From Shewanella amazonensis SB2B (lineage in GTDB: Bacteria; Pseudomonadota; Gammaproteobacteria; Enterobacterales; Shewanellaceae): DNA of 64,000 bases. Position 1 is the first letter of the stretch. Every line of letters begins with the position of its first letter. Made by a program: the position numbers and the translations under genes. The DNA is taken from contig NC_008700.1 in the NCBI RefSeq assembly GCF_000015245.1, positions 1,928,001 to 1,992,000 on the forward strand, read 5' to 3'. The notes under the pieces are model-generated. The model was not told the origin of the DNA. It was given only the letters and a program-made list of their open reading frames with translations, and made no database searches. This document shows, one piece after another, positions 36,078-44,375 of this stretch.

Positions 36078-36359
36078 CTTTTAACGTCTCCATTATTTTA
36101 TTGCACACGCCTCACGCATTGACCCAGTACAGACTGCCTGTGTCGCCTTATCGTCCAAGGGCAGCGTTCCCGGCTTTATGGTTTGTTCATTGATGGCCTA
36201 TCAGAGCGTTCTGCGTTAATGGGGCATGTTTGGTCTGCGTTGCTGTGCAAGGTTTTCTGTCAAATGTTTATCGTTATGAACTTATTGGCGAAATCTCTAC
36301 CATAATCACTTGTTCTTGCTGCTGAAATGAGCAATCGACACAAATTTGCAAAATTGGGG
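36078..36359. other. Spacer between the two tRNA-Ser units
   Basis: About 280 bases with no gene, no promoter and no repeat that I can support. Open frames that cross it contain antisense tRNA sequence and are not credible. Confidence 0.6.
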
Positions 36360-36388
36360 TTTACAGCCCAGAGGCTCACGGATATTAT
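36360..36388 (+). promoter_or_regulatory. Promoter of tRNA-Ser copy 2
   Basis: TTTACA (36360-36365) and TATTAT (36383-36388) with a 17-base spacer whose sequence differs from copy 1, so the hexamers are conserved and the spacer is not. Confidence 0.75.
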
Positions 36389-36399
36389 GCGTCTCGTTC

Positions 36400-36490
36400 G
36401 GAGGGGTGGCAGAGTGGTTTAATGCACCGGTCTTGAAAACCGGCGTGGGTTTATAGCCCACCCAGGGTTCAAATCCCTGCTCCTCCGCCA
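36400..36490 (+). tRNA. tRNA-Ser (TGA), copy 2
   Basis: A 91-nt gene identical base for base to copy 1, with anticodon TGA, long variable arm and encoded CCA. Confidence 0.97.
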
Positions 36491-36499
36491 TATTAAGAA

Positions 36500-36528
36500 A
36501 AGGCGCTGTCTCAGGACAGCGCCTTTTT
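36500..36528 (+). terminator. Terminator of tRNA-Ser copy 2
   Basis: AAGGCGCTGTC tcag GACAGCGCCTT followed by TTT. Only the loop differs from copy 1 (tcag instead of tctg). Confidence 0.88.
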
Positions 36529-36789
36529 GCTTTCGGCGAATCGGGGCCTTTATACCCGGCTACAATCCGGCCTACAGCAGCGTTATAAACAACCATAGCT
36601 ATGTCGGTGTCAGTCTGTTGGGCCTTATGGCAAAGCATCTGATTTATTGCATAATAATCCTTTCATTTCCCAGTGCCAAATGCACCGGAATGCTTTGCCA
36701 GTCACCTATAATTTGGGATAAATTAACGCTGCTGGGCGCAAGGAGCGTGGCCAGCTACGTAAAAACAAAAATAAACAGGGTGGTGCAAC

Positions 36790-37434
36790 TTGATTTCTGT
36801 ATATTTGGTCGACGATCACGAGTTGGTTCGTACCGGGATCCGCAGGATCCTGGAAGATGAGCGGGGTATCAAGGTTGTGGGTGAGGCGCCTGATGGTGAA
36901 ACCGCTGTCAGCTGGTCCAAACAGAATGAAGCTGACGTCGTACTGATGGACATGAATATGCCCGGTATCGGCGGTATCGAAGCAACCCGTAAAATTCTGC
37001 GTTATCAGCCTCACGCACGCATTATTGTGTTATCCATGCACACTGAAGATCCTTTCCCGACCAAGGTCATGCAGGCAGGGGCGTTTGGTTATCTCACCAA
37101 GGGAGCCAAGCCACCGGAAGTGCTGCAAGCTATCCGTCAGGTTGCCTGTGGGCAGCGTTATCTCTCGCCTGAAATTGCCCAGCAGATGGCCTTGAGCCAA
37201 CTGACTCAGACAGACGAAAATCCATTCAAGCAGGTATCAGAGCGCGAACTGCAAATCGCGATGATGATTATCAACAGCATGAAGGTGAACGATATTGCCG
37301 AGCAGTTGAATTTGAGCCCCAAGACGGTGAACAGCTACCGCTATCGCCTATTTGCCAAATTAGGCATCAGCAGTGACGTTGAACTGACCCGTTTGGCTAT
37401 TCGACATAAGATTATTGATCCCGGCAAGTTTTAA
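36790..37434 (+). CDS. uvrY: Response regulator UvrY (GacA/SirA family)
   Basis: A 214-residue two-component regulator. The receiver domain (1-120) has DDH at 8-10, the phosphoacceptor Asp54 in VVLMDMNMPG and the conserved Lys in YLTKG. The LuxR-type helix-turn-helix is at about 147-205 (SERELQIAMMI...LSPKTVNSYRYRLFAKL). In gammaproteobacteria its partner is the BarA sensor and its targets are the csrB/C-type sRNAs that titrate CsrA. The start is TTG (36790), giving the expected N-terminus; no in-frame ATG precedes it. It is two bases upstream of uvrC, as in E. coli. Confidence 0.95.
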   Translation: MISVYLVDDHELVRTGIRRILEDERGIKVVGEAPDGETAVSWSKQNEADVVLMDMNMPGIGGIEATRKILRYQPHARIIVLSMHTEDPFPTKVMQAGAFGYLTKGAKPPEVLQAIRQVACGQRYLSPEIAQQMALSQLTQTDENPFKQVSERELQIAMMIINSMKVNDIAEQLNLSPKTVNSYRYRLFAKLGISSDVELTRLAIRHKIIDPGKF

Positions 37435-37436
37435 GC

Positions 37437-39257
37437 GTGTTTGACCATAAAGCCTTTTTAAAAACGGTTTCCAGTGCCAGTGGCGTCTACCGCATGTATG
37501 ACGCTGCGGCTGAGGTTATCTATGTAGGAAAGGCAAAAGATCTGAAAAAGCGGCTGTCGTCCTATTTCCGGACGAATCTGCCCAATATCAAGACCCAGGC
37601 TTTGGTTTCCAACATCGCCAACATCGATGTCACCCTTACCCACAGTGAGACCGAAGCATTAATCCTGGAAAATGATTACATCAAGCAGTACATGCCCAAA
37701 TACAATGTGCTGCTCAGAGATGATAAATCCTACCCCTATATTTTGCTCAGTGGCCATAAACATCCCAGACTGGCCTACCACAGAGGCGCCCAGCGGGAGA
37801 AAGGGGAGTACTTTGGGCCGTACCCCAATGGCGGCGCCGTGCGTGAAAGCCTCAATCTGATGCAAAAGCTGTTTCCCATCCGCCAGTGTGAAGATGCCTA
37901 CTACCGCGCCCGCTCACGTCCCTGTCTGCAGTATCAAATTGGCCGCTGTTCGGCGCCCTGCGTCGGCAAAATTTCCGATGAGGACTACGACGAGCAGGTA
38001 AGGCTGGCAACCCTGTTCCTCAGAGGAAAGGACCAACAGGTTATCGCCAGTTTGGTCGGCAAAATGGAAGCCGCAGCACTGGCGATGGAATACGAGGCTG
38101 CAGCGCGCTATCGTGACCAAATTCAGGCGCTGCGCAAGGTTGCTGAGCAGCAAAATGTCTCAGGACAGCAGGGGGATATGGATGTTATCGGGGTGAATTA
38201 CGCCTCAGGTATTGCCTGTTTTCATATCCTGTTTATCCGCGAAGGCAAGATTTTTGGCAGTCGCAGTTATTTCCCTGCGGTGCCTGATGCCACTGAGCTT
38301 GGCGAAGTGTTACGTGCCTTTATGCTGCAATTCTATTTGGGAAATGAGGCGCACCGCAGCATTCCCAAGGAAGTCTTACTTGGCGAAGAGTTCGAAGATC
38401 TCCATGAGCTTGAAGCCGCCATGCAGGATTCACTCGGTCACAGGCTTGAAATCAAAACCAAGGTGAGGGCAGATAGGGCCGCGTTTTTACGCCTGGCCAA
38501 TACCAATGCCGCCAATGCCGTTGTGACCAAGCTGGCACATAAAAGCACGGTTGAGCAGCGTATGGAACTCCTGGAGGAAGTGCTGGGCCTTGGCGCACCC
38601 ATACAACGCATGGAGTGTTTTGATATCAGTCACACCATGGGGGAAAGCACCGTTGCCTCCTGCGTGGTCTTTAACCGTGAAGGCCCCAATAAGGGGGAGT
38701 ATCGTCGCTACAATATAAGCGGCATTACAGGGGGGGACGACTACGCGGCCATGGCTCAGGCGCTTTCCCGTCGGTTTGATAAGATTGAACGCACCGGCAA
38801 GGTGCCCGATGTGCTTTTTATCGACGGCGGCCTGGGGCAGCTGCGAGCTGCCATGACGATAGTCAACGACAAGTTTGCCGAACTTGACCGGCAACCGCTG
38901 CTTGTTGGGGTTGCAAAAGGGGAGAGCAGAAAGCCTGGGCTTGAAACCCTCATCTTTGGTGGCAGTGAGGCCGAGTTTTCGTTGGAGTCCGATAATCCCG
39001 CGCTGCACCTCATCCAGCATATTCGCGATGAGTCCCACCGCTTTGCCATTACCGGCCACAGGGCGAAAAGGCAGCAAACCCGAAATACCTCGACTCTGGA
39101 GTCAATTCCCGGAATTGGTCCCAAACGACGCAAGGCACTTCTGCAATATCTCGGCGGATTACAGCAAGTTAAAAATGCCAGTGTCGCCGAGCTTGCGAAG
39201 GTGCCCGGGATCAGCGCAGAAATGGCGCAAACTATCCACGACGCATTGCGGGGGTGA
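37437..39257 (+). CDS. uvrC: Excinuclease ABC subunit C
   Basis: A 606-residue nuclease making both incisions in nucleotide excision repair with UvrA and UvrB. The GIY-YIG domain (about 14-92; GVYRMYD, EVIYVGKAKDLKKR) makes the 3' cut, the UVR motif that binds UvrB is at about 204-238, the RNase H-like endonuclease (about 385-540; DISHTMGE, FIDGGLGQL) makes the 5' cut, and two helix-hairpin-helix motifs close the protein (SIPGIGPKRRKALLQ, VPGISAEMAQTI). GTG start at 37437, two bases after the uvrY stop. UvrY-UvrC is one transcription unit. Confidence 0.97.
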   Translation: MFDHKAFLKTVSSASGVYRMYDAAAEVIYVGKAKDLKKRLSSYFRTNLPNIKTQALVSNIANIDVTLTHSETEALILENDYIKQYMPKYNVLLRDDKSYPYILLSGHKHPRLAYHRGAQREKGEYFGPYPNGGAVRESLNLMQKLFPIRQCEDAYYRARSRPCLQYQIGRCSAPCVGKISDEDYDEQVRLATLFLRGKDQQVIASLVGKMEAAALAMEYEAAARYRDQIQALRKVAEQQNVSGQQGDMDVIGVNYASGIACFHILFIREGKIFGSRSYFPAVPDATELGEVLRAFMLQFYLGNEAHRSIPKEVLLGEEFEDLHELEAAMQDSLGHRLEIKTKVRADRAAFLRLANTNAANAVVTKLAHKSTVEQRMELLEEVLGLGAPIQRMECFDISHTMGESTVASCVVFNREGPNKGEYRRYNISGITGGDDYAAMAQALSRRFDKIERTGKVPDVLFIDGGLGQLRAAMTIVNDKFAELDRQPLLVGVAKGESRKPGLETLIFGGSEAEFSLESDNPALHLIQHIRDESHRFAITGHRAKRQQTRNTSTLESIPGIGPKRRKALLQYLGGLQQVKNASVAELAKVPGISAEMAQTIHDALRG

Positions 39258-39305
39258 CAAAAATCAGGCAAGATTGGCGCTGCTTTCGAACTCCCAGGGT
39301 TTCCC

Positions 39306-39854
39306 ATGCCGTTTAATTTACCCATTGCCTTGACCTTATTCCGACTGTTTTTGTTACCGGTCTTTGTGGTGATTTTTTACCTTCCTTATACCTGGACACC
39401 CTTTGCGGCCGCCTTCGTCTTTTGGCTTGCGGCCATCACTGACGCTCTCGATGGTTATGCGGCCCGTAAACTGGGACAACTGACGCGTTTTGGTGCCTTT
39501 TTGGACCCCGTTGCTGACAAGGTCATGGTAGTGACAGCATTGGTGCTTTTGGTCGCCGACTACAATAGCCCCTGGATGACCCTGCCGGCGCTTTTTATGA
39601 TTGGCCGGGAAATTGTTATCTCCGCACTGCGTGAATGGATGGCCGAAATTGGCAAGCGTGGTGCTGTCGCCGTTTCATGGATTGGCAAGTACAAAACGGC
39701 CGCACAAATGGTGGCAATCATTGGTCTTATTTGGAAACCAAACACATTCTTGGTGGATTTGGCCTTTGGACTTTTCTACTTGGCCGCCATTTTGACCTTC
39801 TGGTCAATGATGAGTTACATCCTGGCTGCCTGGAAAGATCTGACCTCTGAGTAA
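39306..39854 (+). CDS. pgsA: CDP-diacylglycerol-glycerol-3-phosphate 3-phosphatidyltransferase
   Basis: A 182-residue inner-membrane enzyme making phosphatidylglycerol phosphate, the first committed step to phosphatidylglycerol and cardiolipin. The CDP-alcohol phosphotransferase motif is complete: Asp49-Gly50-x2-Ala53-Arg54-x8-Gly63-x3-Asp67-x3-Asp71. About six membrane helices can be drawn. It is 48 bases after uvrC and precedes the tRNA cluster in the E. coli order. Confidence 0.95.
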   Translation: MPFNLPIALTLFRLFLLPVFVVIFYLPYTWTPFAAAFVFWLAAITDALDGYAARKLGQLTRFGAFLDPVADKVMVVTALVLLVADYNSPWMTLPALFMIGREIVISALREWMAEIGKRGAVAVSWIGKYKTAAQMVAIIGLIWKPNTFLVDLAFGLFYLAAILTFWSMMSYILAAWKDLTSE

Positions 39855-39933
39855 AGAATCAGCCATGATTGTGCGCGTTTAATACAGGTCGTTTATTTAG
39901 TGCGCATACGATATCTTCACTGAAAATAAGCAT

Positions 39934-39961
39934 TTGACAGTGGGGGTGAAATCGGTAGAAT
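39934..39961 (+). promoter_or_regulatory. Promoter of the tRNA-Gly-Cys-Leu cluster
   Basis: A consensus TTGACA (39934-39939) and TAGAAT (39956-39961) with a 16-base spacer. Transcription would start around 39969 and pass through the tRNA-Gly fragment before reaching the intact gene. Confidence 0.72.
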
Positions 39962-40013
39962 GCCAATCCGCAGTCAGGGGAAACTTTGAGTGCAAACGCT
40001 TAACAGCAAAAAC

Positions 40014-40050
40014 GCGACATTAGCTCAGTCAGATAGGAAGTAGCGATGCC
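40014..40050 (+). pseudogene. Truncated tRNA-Gly fragment (5' half)
   Basis: GCGACATTAGCTCAGT here is identical to the first 16 bases of the intact tRNA-Gly at 40083, and the preceding GCAAAAA is also shared. After that the match becomes loose (GATAGGAAGTAGCGATGCC versus GGTAGAGCGATACC) and there is no anticodon or T arm. It is a broken partial duplicate, 69 bases upstream of the functional gene. Confidence 0.7.
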
Positions 40051-40082
40051 TCCGCCTTGATTGAAGTTAAGGACGCAAAAAT

Positions 40083-40158
40083 GCGACATTAGCTCAGTTG
40101 GTAGAGCGATACCTTGCCAAGGTATAGGTCATCGGTTCGAACCCGATATGTCGCTCCA
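40083..40158 (+). tRNA. glyW: tRNA-Gly (GCC)
   Basis: A 76-nt tRNA with acceptor GCGACAT/ATGTCGC, anticodon GCC in CTTGCCAAG, T-loop GTTCGAAC and encoded CCA. First of a Gly-Cys-Leu cluster after pgsA, as in E. coli (glyW-cysT-leuZ). Confidence 0.97.
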
Positions 40159-40188
40159 AACTTCCTCCCCGGAAGCTTGGGACAAGAT

Positions 40189-40262
40189 GGCGCGATGGCA
40201 GAATGGCTATGCTGCGGATTGCAAATCCGTCGATCTCGGTTCGACTCCGGGTCGCGCCTCCA
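40189..40262 (+). tRNA. cysT: tRNA-Cys (GCA)
   Basis: A 74-nt tRNA with acceptor GGCGCGA/TCGCGCC, discriminator T, anticodon GCA in GATTGCAAATC and encoded CCA; 30 bases after tRNA-Gly. Confidence 0.97.
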
Positions 40263-40300
40263 CTTTTCGATAACTTCCATAAGCGAAGCATCGACACTTT

Positions 40301-40387
40301 GCCCGAGTGGTGGAATCGGTAGACACAAGGGATTTAAAATCCCTCGACGGTAACGTCGTGACGGTTCAAGTCCGTCCTCGGGTACCA
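40301..40387 (+). tRNA. leuZ: tRNA-Leu (TAA)
   Basis: An 87-nt class II tRNA with anticodon TAA in GATTTAAAATC, a long variable arm (CGACGGTAACGTCG) and encoded CCA. G1 pairs with U72, as in E. coli leuZ. Last of the cluster. I see no clear terminator in the 245 bases to the next gene. Confidence 0.97.
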
Positions 40388-40632
40388 TTCAAATACAGCA
40401 ATATCCCCTTTACTCAGTTCAAACATCCAAGTGGCCTTTTGATGTGCGCCTGTTTTGGTGCAGACCGGTATTCATACCCTTTTGTTTTATCCCGCCTTTA
40501 CTCCAAACTTTTTAAGTTATCTTCCGTATTGCGCCATGAAATGGAAGTATAGTCCATGCATGGGAGCAGTCTGAAAGCTGCAGACGCTTGTTGTAGCGTG
40601 GTAATTCGGCGTGAAAAAGGAATTTGAACTGG

Positions 40633-41796
40633 ATGCGCATATTTAATTGGCGGTTATTGGGTTTGTGCCTGTTGATCGTACAGCCAGGATGGAGTCTTGA
40701 GTTAACTCCAGCTTCTTCTGAGTTTTCGTCTGCACAATATACTCAGGAAACCTGCATCCTGATTGTCAGTGAAAGGGATAGTCTCACACCCGGAAGTGAA
40801 AGATATCTTGAGCTTGATGACAGCTTCAGTCGGCACTGTCAATTGCCGATTGAACAGCCCAGAAAGTCTGGATTACCCAGCGTAGCAGAAGCGCAGCCAC
40901 ACCTGAGTTCACCCACATCAAAACAGCTTCGCGCTGTACCCCGTCTCGATATTCAAACTCCCACTGCAAACGATATGTCGGCGCGGTCCTCCAGGCTCGG
41001 GCGGGATAATATAACGAGCATTCAGCCTGGCGATATTGATAAGCCGCTGTTGTCGATAACTGCCCATAAAACCGTGGGCGGCAAGTTTAGGGAAGCGTAT
41101 ACGGACTCTGGGGCGCAGATATACTTGTGGTGGTTATTGGTATTGCCAGTGCTGATGTTGCTATATGTATTTCCACGTTGTTCCAGAGACAATGCCAGGG
41201 TGAGGGGCGCTGCAGGTGAACAGGCGATTGCTGCCCTTATCAAGTCACATTACCGCGGGGAGCGTTATGGCCTGTTCACCAATGTGTTAGTGCCATTAGC
41301 TGATGGTGGCACCACGGAAGTGGATTTACTCTTAATCACCCAATCTCATGTTCTGGCAATAGAAAGTAAACATTATCGTGGTTGGATATTTGGCAGTAGC
41401 CGGGCACGCAGCTGGCGACAGGTATTGCATGGCAAACACTATGCATTTCAAAACCCCATACACCAAAATTTCGGTCACTGTGAAGCACTGAAAAAGGTGT
41501 TGCAGGTGGATAAGGTTCACTCGCTGGTGGTGTTTGGACCCGATGCCAGCTTCAAAACGTCCTTGCCCCAAGGGGTTATATTGCTATCGGGTATGCTGGC
41601 TTACCTGAACATGTTGGATGCTGAGCCGGCATCGCTTGCGAAGGCCGATGTTGTACGCTGCATTGCTCTTGCTGAAGAACTGATGCTGAGCTCAGGCGAA
41701 GCCGCGCAGCGTGCTCATATAGATTATGTTCGCTCAGAGTATGAGGTGCCGTTGGCCAACAACAAATCGCAAATGGGCCTATCAGCCCGCGATTAG
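40633..41796 (+). CDS. Membrane-anchored NERD domain protein
   Basis: A 387-residue protein. A signal or anchor helix is at 1-21, an extracytoplasmic low-complexity region (Ser/Pro/Gln-rich) follows to about 160, a second membrane helix (YLWWLLVLPVLMLLYVF) is at about 164-180, and a NERD (nuclease-related) domain starts near 190: RGAAGEQ, TEVDLLLITQSHVLAIESKHYRGWIFGS, then QNPIHQN. The Glu/Asp/Glu-x-Lys pattern is that of PD-(D/E)xK-like nucleases. If both helices span, the NERD domain is cytoplasmic. Function unknown. ATG 40633 has AAGGAA 10 bases before; a TTG at 40624 is too close to it. Its last 15 bases overlap the HU gene, which is convergent. Confidence 0.82.
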   Translation: MRIFNWRLLGLCLLIVQPGWSLELTPASSEFSSAQYTQETCILIVSERDSLTPGSERYLELDDSFSRHCQLPIEQPRKSGLPSVAEAQPHLSSPTSKQLRAVPRLDIQTPTANDMSARSSRLGRDNITSIQPGDIDKPLLSITAHKTVGGKFREAYTDSGAQIYLWWLLVLPVLMLLYVFPRCSRDNARVRGAAGEQAIAALIKSHYRGERYGLFTNVLVPLADGGTTEVDLLLITQSHVLAIESKHYRGWIFGSSRARSWRQVLHGKHYAFQNPIHQNFGHCEALKKVLQVDKVHSLVVFGPDASFKTSLPQGVILLSGMLAYLNMLDAEPASLAKADVVRCIALAEELMLSSGEAAQRAHIDYVRSEYEVPLANNKSQMGLSARD

Positions 41797-42057
41797 CTGC
41801 TTAAGAGCTGGCGCAGGTTTAAAACTTGGTTGGTTGAACCCAGCGACCTCCATCAATTCCCCTGTCTTGGGGTTGCGTACCTGACGGGGCAGGTGGTAGC
41901 GCAGTTCGAAGGTGCCGAACTGAGGCAGATAGAGGGTTTCTCCTTCTTCCAGAGCTTGACGAATCGATGCCAGAATTTGCTCAAGCTGGCGTTTGGCTTC
42001 GGGTTGGCTGACGCCTGTGGTGTTGGCGATGAACTTTGTCAGTGTGGCTTTGTTCAT
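41782..42057 (-). CDS. HU/IHF family DNA-binding protein
   Basis: A 91-residue basic nucleoid protein. Similar to HU/IHF over the whole length: MNKATLTKFIA, an arm region PQFGTFELRYHLPRQVRNPKTGE (with the DNA-bending proline region) and a C-terminal helix. It differs from HU-alpha and HU-beta in having acidic stretches and PAPALKQLIAG at the end, so I do not name it. Convergent with the NERD gene and overlapping it by 15 bases. Confidence 0.88.
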   Translation of the reverse strand: MNKATLTKFIANTTGVSQPEAKRQLEQILASIRQALEEGETLYLPQFGTFELRYHLPRQVRNPKTGELMEVAGFNQPSFKPAPALKQLIAG

Positions 42058-42261
42058 GGGCGCTCCATGGACCTCAAAGAAAGATCTGTAAAAAAGCGGT
42101 CAGTTATAGCAGCTTGAAAATGATCTTCAAGCGCAAAACATTGATCCTTGGCCGGTTGCTGGCTTTCTGTGCGAGAAGTCAGTCAGCAGTGGTATGACAG
42201 GCGCAGATCCAGCTGCCATGATTAAGACAAGGCATGGATGAATGCGCCTGCGGGAGTCATC

Positions 42262-43680
42262 ATGGCAAGAGTCTATTGGATCTTTTTACTGTCCCTGGTC
42301 ACCTCGGCCGCACTGGGCACGCAGGGCAGTTACAGTCGTCAATTGATGCGTGACCAGGCCAGCTTGCTTATTTTGGCTGAGCCCTCACTCGAGATTGAAC
42401 TAAGCCCTTTGCTACGGAATTTCGACACGGACAGCAAGTCTCTTGAGCGGGACTATCTTAAGCTGAAAAATGCCTGGCACCAGCTGGGTGTGCATTCAAG
42501 CCCGGGGGATATGGACCAGAGCGGCAAGATGGGTGCCAACCGGAGTGAAACCGTCGAATCGGCTCATCATCAAAATGCAACACAGGATCTCAACTCAAGA
42601 CTAATAGCCCTCGAGCCCAACGACCGATTCCTCAATACCATGAACCGCTTGCGGCACTTGCTGTGGTTAGCCGAACAACCCTGGCAACCCATAGTGCTGA
42701 ACGGTTTGCTCAGGCCAGGTGATTCGCATACTGAGGTGGTGGCAATTGCAAAGCGGCTATGGTTGCTTGGGGATATGGAGACTGAACCTGGTTATGCTCT
42801 TTCCCGCTATGATGATGAAGTGGCACAGGGGGTGAAGGCATTTCAGCATCGACACGGGCTAAAACAAGATGCGGTGATTGGTCCTAAAACCCTCTATTGG
42901 TTGAACCTTGCACCCGATACGAGAGCGGCACGGTTAGCCAGAGACTATCTATTGCAGAGCCGCGAGCGGCAAACGCTACCGTCAACCTATGTGCTGGTCA
43001 ATATTCCCGCCTTTGATTTGGAGCTGGTCGATGACGGTGAGGCACTCATGCACTCACGGGTAATCGTTGGTAAACCCAGCCGTAAAACGCCCTTTATTCA
43101 AAGTGAAATAAGCGCTGTGGTGGTGAATCCCTCCTGGCGCGTGCCCCGGCGCTTGATGCGCCTTGATGTGCTGCCAAAGGTACGTAAAGATGGCAGCTAT
43201 CTCTCTCGAAAGGGCTTTATTGTCTGGAGCAGGGAAGGTGAGGAAGTGAAGGAAACGGACGACTTTTTCCAAAGTGCGGCAGCGGGAAAGTTCCCTTACT
43301 TGCTGGAGCAACGTCCAGGTCCGGACAATGCGTTGGGACGGTTTAAACTGCACTTTGCCAACGAAGATAATGTCTATTTGCACGACACCCCGGATAAACA
43401 TTTGTTTGATGAACCGATGCGGGCATTGTCGTCGGGTTGTGTCAGGGTTGAGAAAATAAACGAATTGTCGGCATGGCTTGCCAATGGCCGCCTTGCTGAT
43501 CCGCGTCGCTGGCAACAAACCTTGCAAACGCCACAAACCACCCGCTGGTTTACCCTCAAAGAACGGCTACCTGTCCATTTTGTCTACTGGACCAGTTGGG
43601 TCGACGCCGAAGGTAAGGCGCAATTCAGGGAAGACATCTACGGAATTGCGCAAAATAATCAAATTCTTGCCGCCAAATAG
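42262..43680 (+). CDS. L,D-transpeptidase, YcbB/LdtD-like
   Basis: A 472-residue exported enzyme that crosslinks peptidoglycan peptides at meso-DAP residues (3-3 bonds) or attaches other proteins to the wall. Signal sequence at 1-19, a peptidoglycan-binding domain around 145-215 (QHRHGLKQDAVIGPKTLYWL), and a YkuD catalytic domain with His374 in VYLHDTPDKHLF and Cys393 in SSGCVRV. It is shorter than E. coli LdtD (about 615 residues). The frame is open from 42238, but GGGAG at 42252-42256 favours the ATG at 42262, where the signal sequence begins. Next to ycbK as in E. coli. Confidence 0.9.
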   Translation: MARVYWIFLLSLVTSAALGTQGSYSRQLMRDQASLLILAEPSLEIELSPLLRNFDTDSKSLERDYLKLKNAWHQLGVHSSPGDMDQSGKMGANRSETVESAHHQNATQDLNSRLIALEPNDRFLNTMNRLRHLLWLAEQPWQPIVLNGLLRPGDSHTEVVAIAKRLWLLGDMETEPGYALSRYDDEVAQGVKAFQHRHGLKQDAVIGPKTLYWLNLAPDTRAARLARDYLLQSRERQTLPSTYVLVNIPAFDLELVDDGEALMHSRVIVGKPSRKTPFIQSEISAVVVNPSWRVPRRLMRLDVLPKVRKDGSYLSRKGFIVWSREGEEVKETDDFFQSAAAGKFPYLLEQRPGPDNALGRFKLHFANEDNVYLHDTPDKHLFDEPMRALSSGCVRVEKINELSAWLANGRLADPRRWQQTLQTPQTTRWFTLKERLPVHFVYWTSWVDAEGKAQFREDIYGIAQNNQILAAK

Positions 43681-43826
43681 CCGCAACGCCCCAATAAATA
43701 GCTGCAGTTTTCAAATGGGACGGATTTTGATCTCGGTCATACTTTATGCGTTAGAAAGCTTGATCATATAAGCCTTTCGTTATATTTTCTGGCTGTTTTG
43801 ACCAAAAATAATACAAAGGTGACTGA

Positions 43827-44375
43827 GTGACAAAATTCTCTCCTGCTCGCAGGCAGTTAATGCTTGGGCTGGGAAGCATGGCAATGTTTTCTGTAATTTC
43901 ATCGCCGGCGATGGCCAGCCGTTCTACCCAAGGCAGCAGGATGCTGAGTATGTTTAACCGCCACACCCAGGAAGAAGGTCAGGGAGCTTATTGGGTTGAT
44001 GGTAAATATCAAAAAGAGATTTTGACCGACTTTGATCATCTTTTGCGTGATCATCGAGCAAATATTGCAGCACCAATGGATAAGCGATTGTATGACCTGC
44101 TTTTTCATTTGCAGGAAAACCTAAAAACCAAGGATACAATCCACATTATTTCCGGTTACCGCTCACCGCAGACCAATGCTATGTTGGCTAAAAAAAGTGG
44201 GGGAGTGGCCAAGAAAAGCTTGCATATGGAAGGCAAGGCCATCGACATTGCCATACCGGGGATCCGTCTGGACCGACTGAGAGATGCCGCCAAAGAACTT
44301 AAGCTGGGTGGCGTTGGTTACTATCCCCAGTCTGGGTTTGTGCATGTGGACGTGGGGCGTGTGCGCAGCTGGTAA
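43827..44375 (+). CDS. YcbK/DUF882 family murein peptidase-like protein
   Basis: A 182-residue exported protein of the M15-like DUF882 family. The N-terminus RRQLMLGLGS is twin-arginine-like, in line with YcbK being a Tat substrate in E. coli. The metal-binding histidines and aspartate are visible in SLHMEGKAIDIAI (about 129-141) and GFVHVDVG (about 170-177), preceded by the SGYRSPQTNAML motif. Such proteins cut peptidoglycan cross-peptides. GTG start with AAGGTGA upstream. Adjacent to the L,D-transpeptidase, so the pair probably remodels the wall together. Confidence 0.9.
   Translation: MTKFSPARRQLMLGLGSMAMFSVISSPAMASRSTQGSRMLSMFNRHTQEEGQGAYWVDGKYQKEILTDFDHLLRDHRANIAAPMDKRLYDLLFHLQENLKTKDTIHIISGYRSPQTNAMLAKKSGGVAKKSLHMEGKAIDIAIPGIRLDRLRDAAKELKLGGVGYYPQSGFVHVDVGRVRSW

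Larger units (their letters stand above)
35908..36080 (+). repeat. Direct repeat, copy 1 (promoter, tRNA-Ser, terminator)
   Basis: This 173-bp block recurs at 36360-36532, offset by exactly 452 bases. The tRNA and its 12-base leader are identical; the promoter spacer and terminator loop differ at several positions. Each copy is a complete transcription unit. Confidence 0.8.
36360..36532 (+). repeat. Direct repeat, copy 2 (promoter, tRNA-Ser, terminator)
   Basis: Second copy of the block at 35908-36080, same order and spacing of elements. Confidence 0.8.

Noticed and set aside
35875..36638. Two similar minus-strand proteins across the tRNA-Ser genes
   Set aside because: Their shared 35-residue core is the antisense translation of the duplicated tRNA-Ser. 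The similarity comes from the tRNA, not from a protein family.
40061..40388. Overlapping open frames across the tRNA-Gly/Cys/Leu cluster
   Set aside because: They translate tRNA sequence on both strands; there is no room for a gene between the tRNAs.
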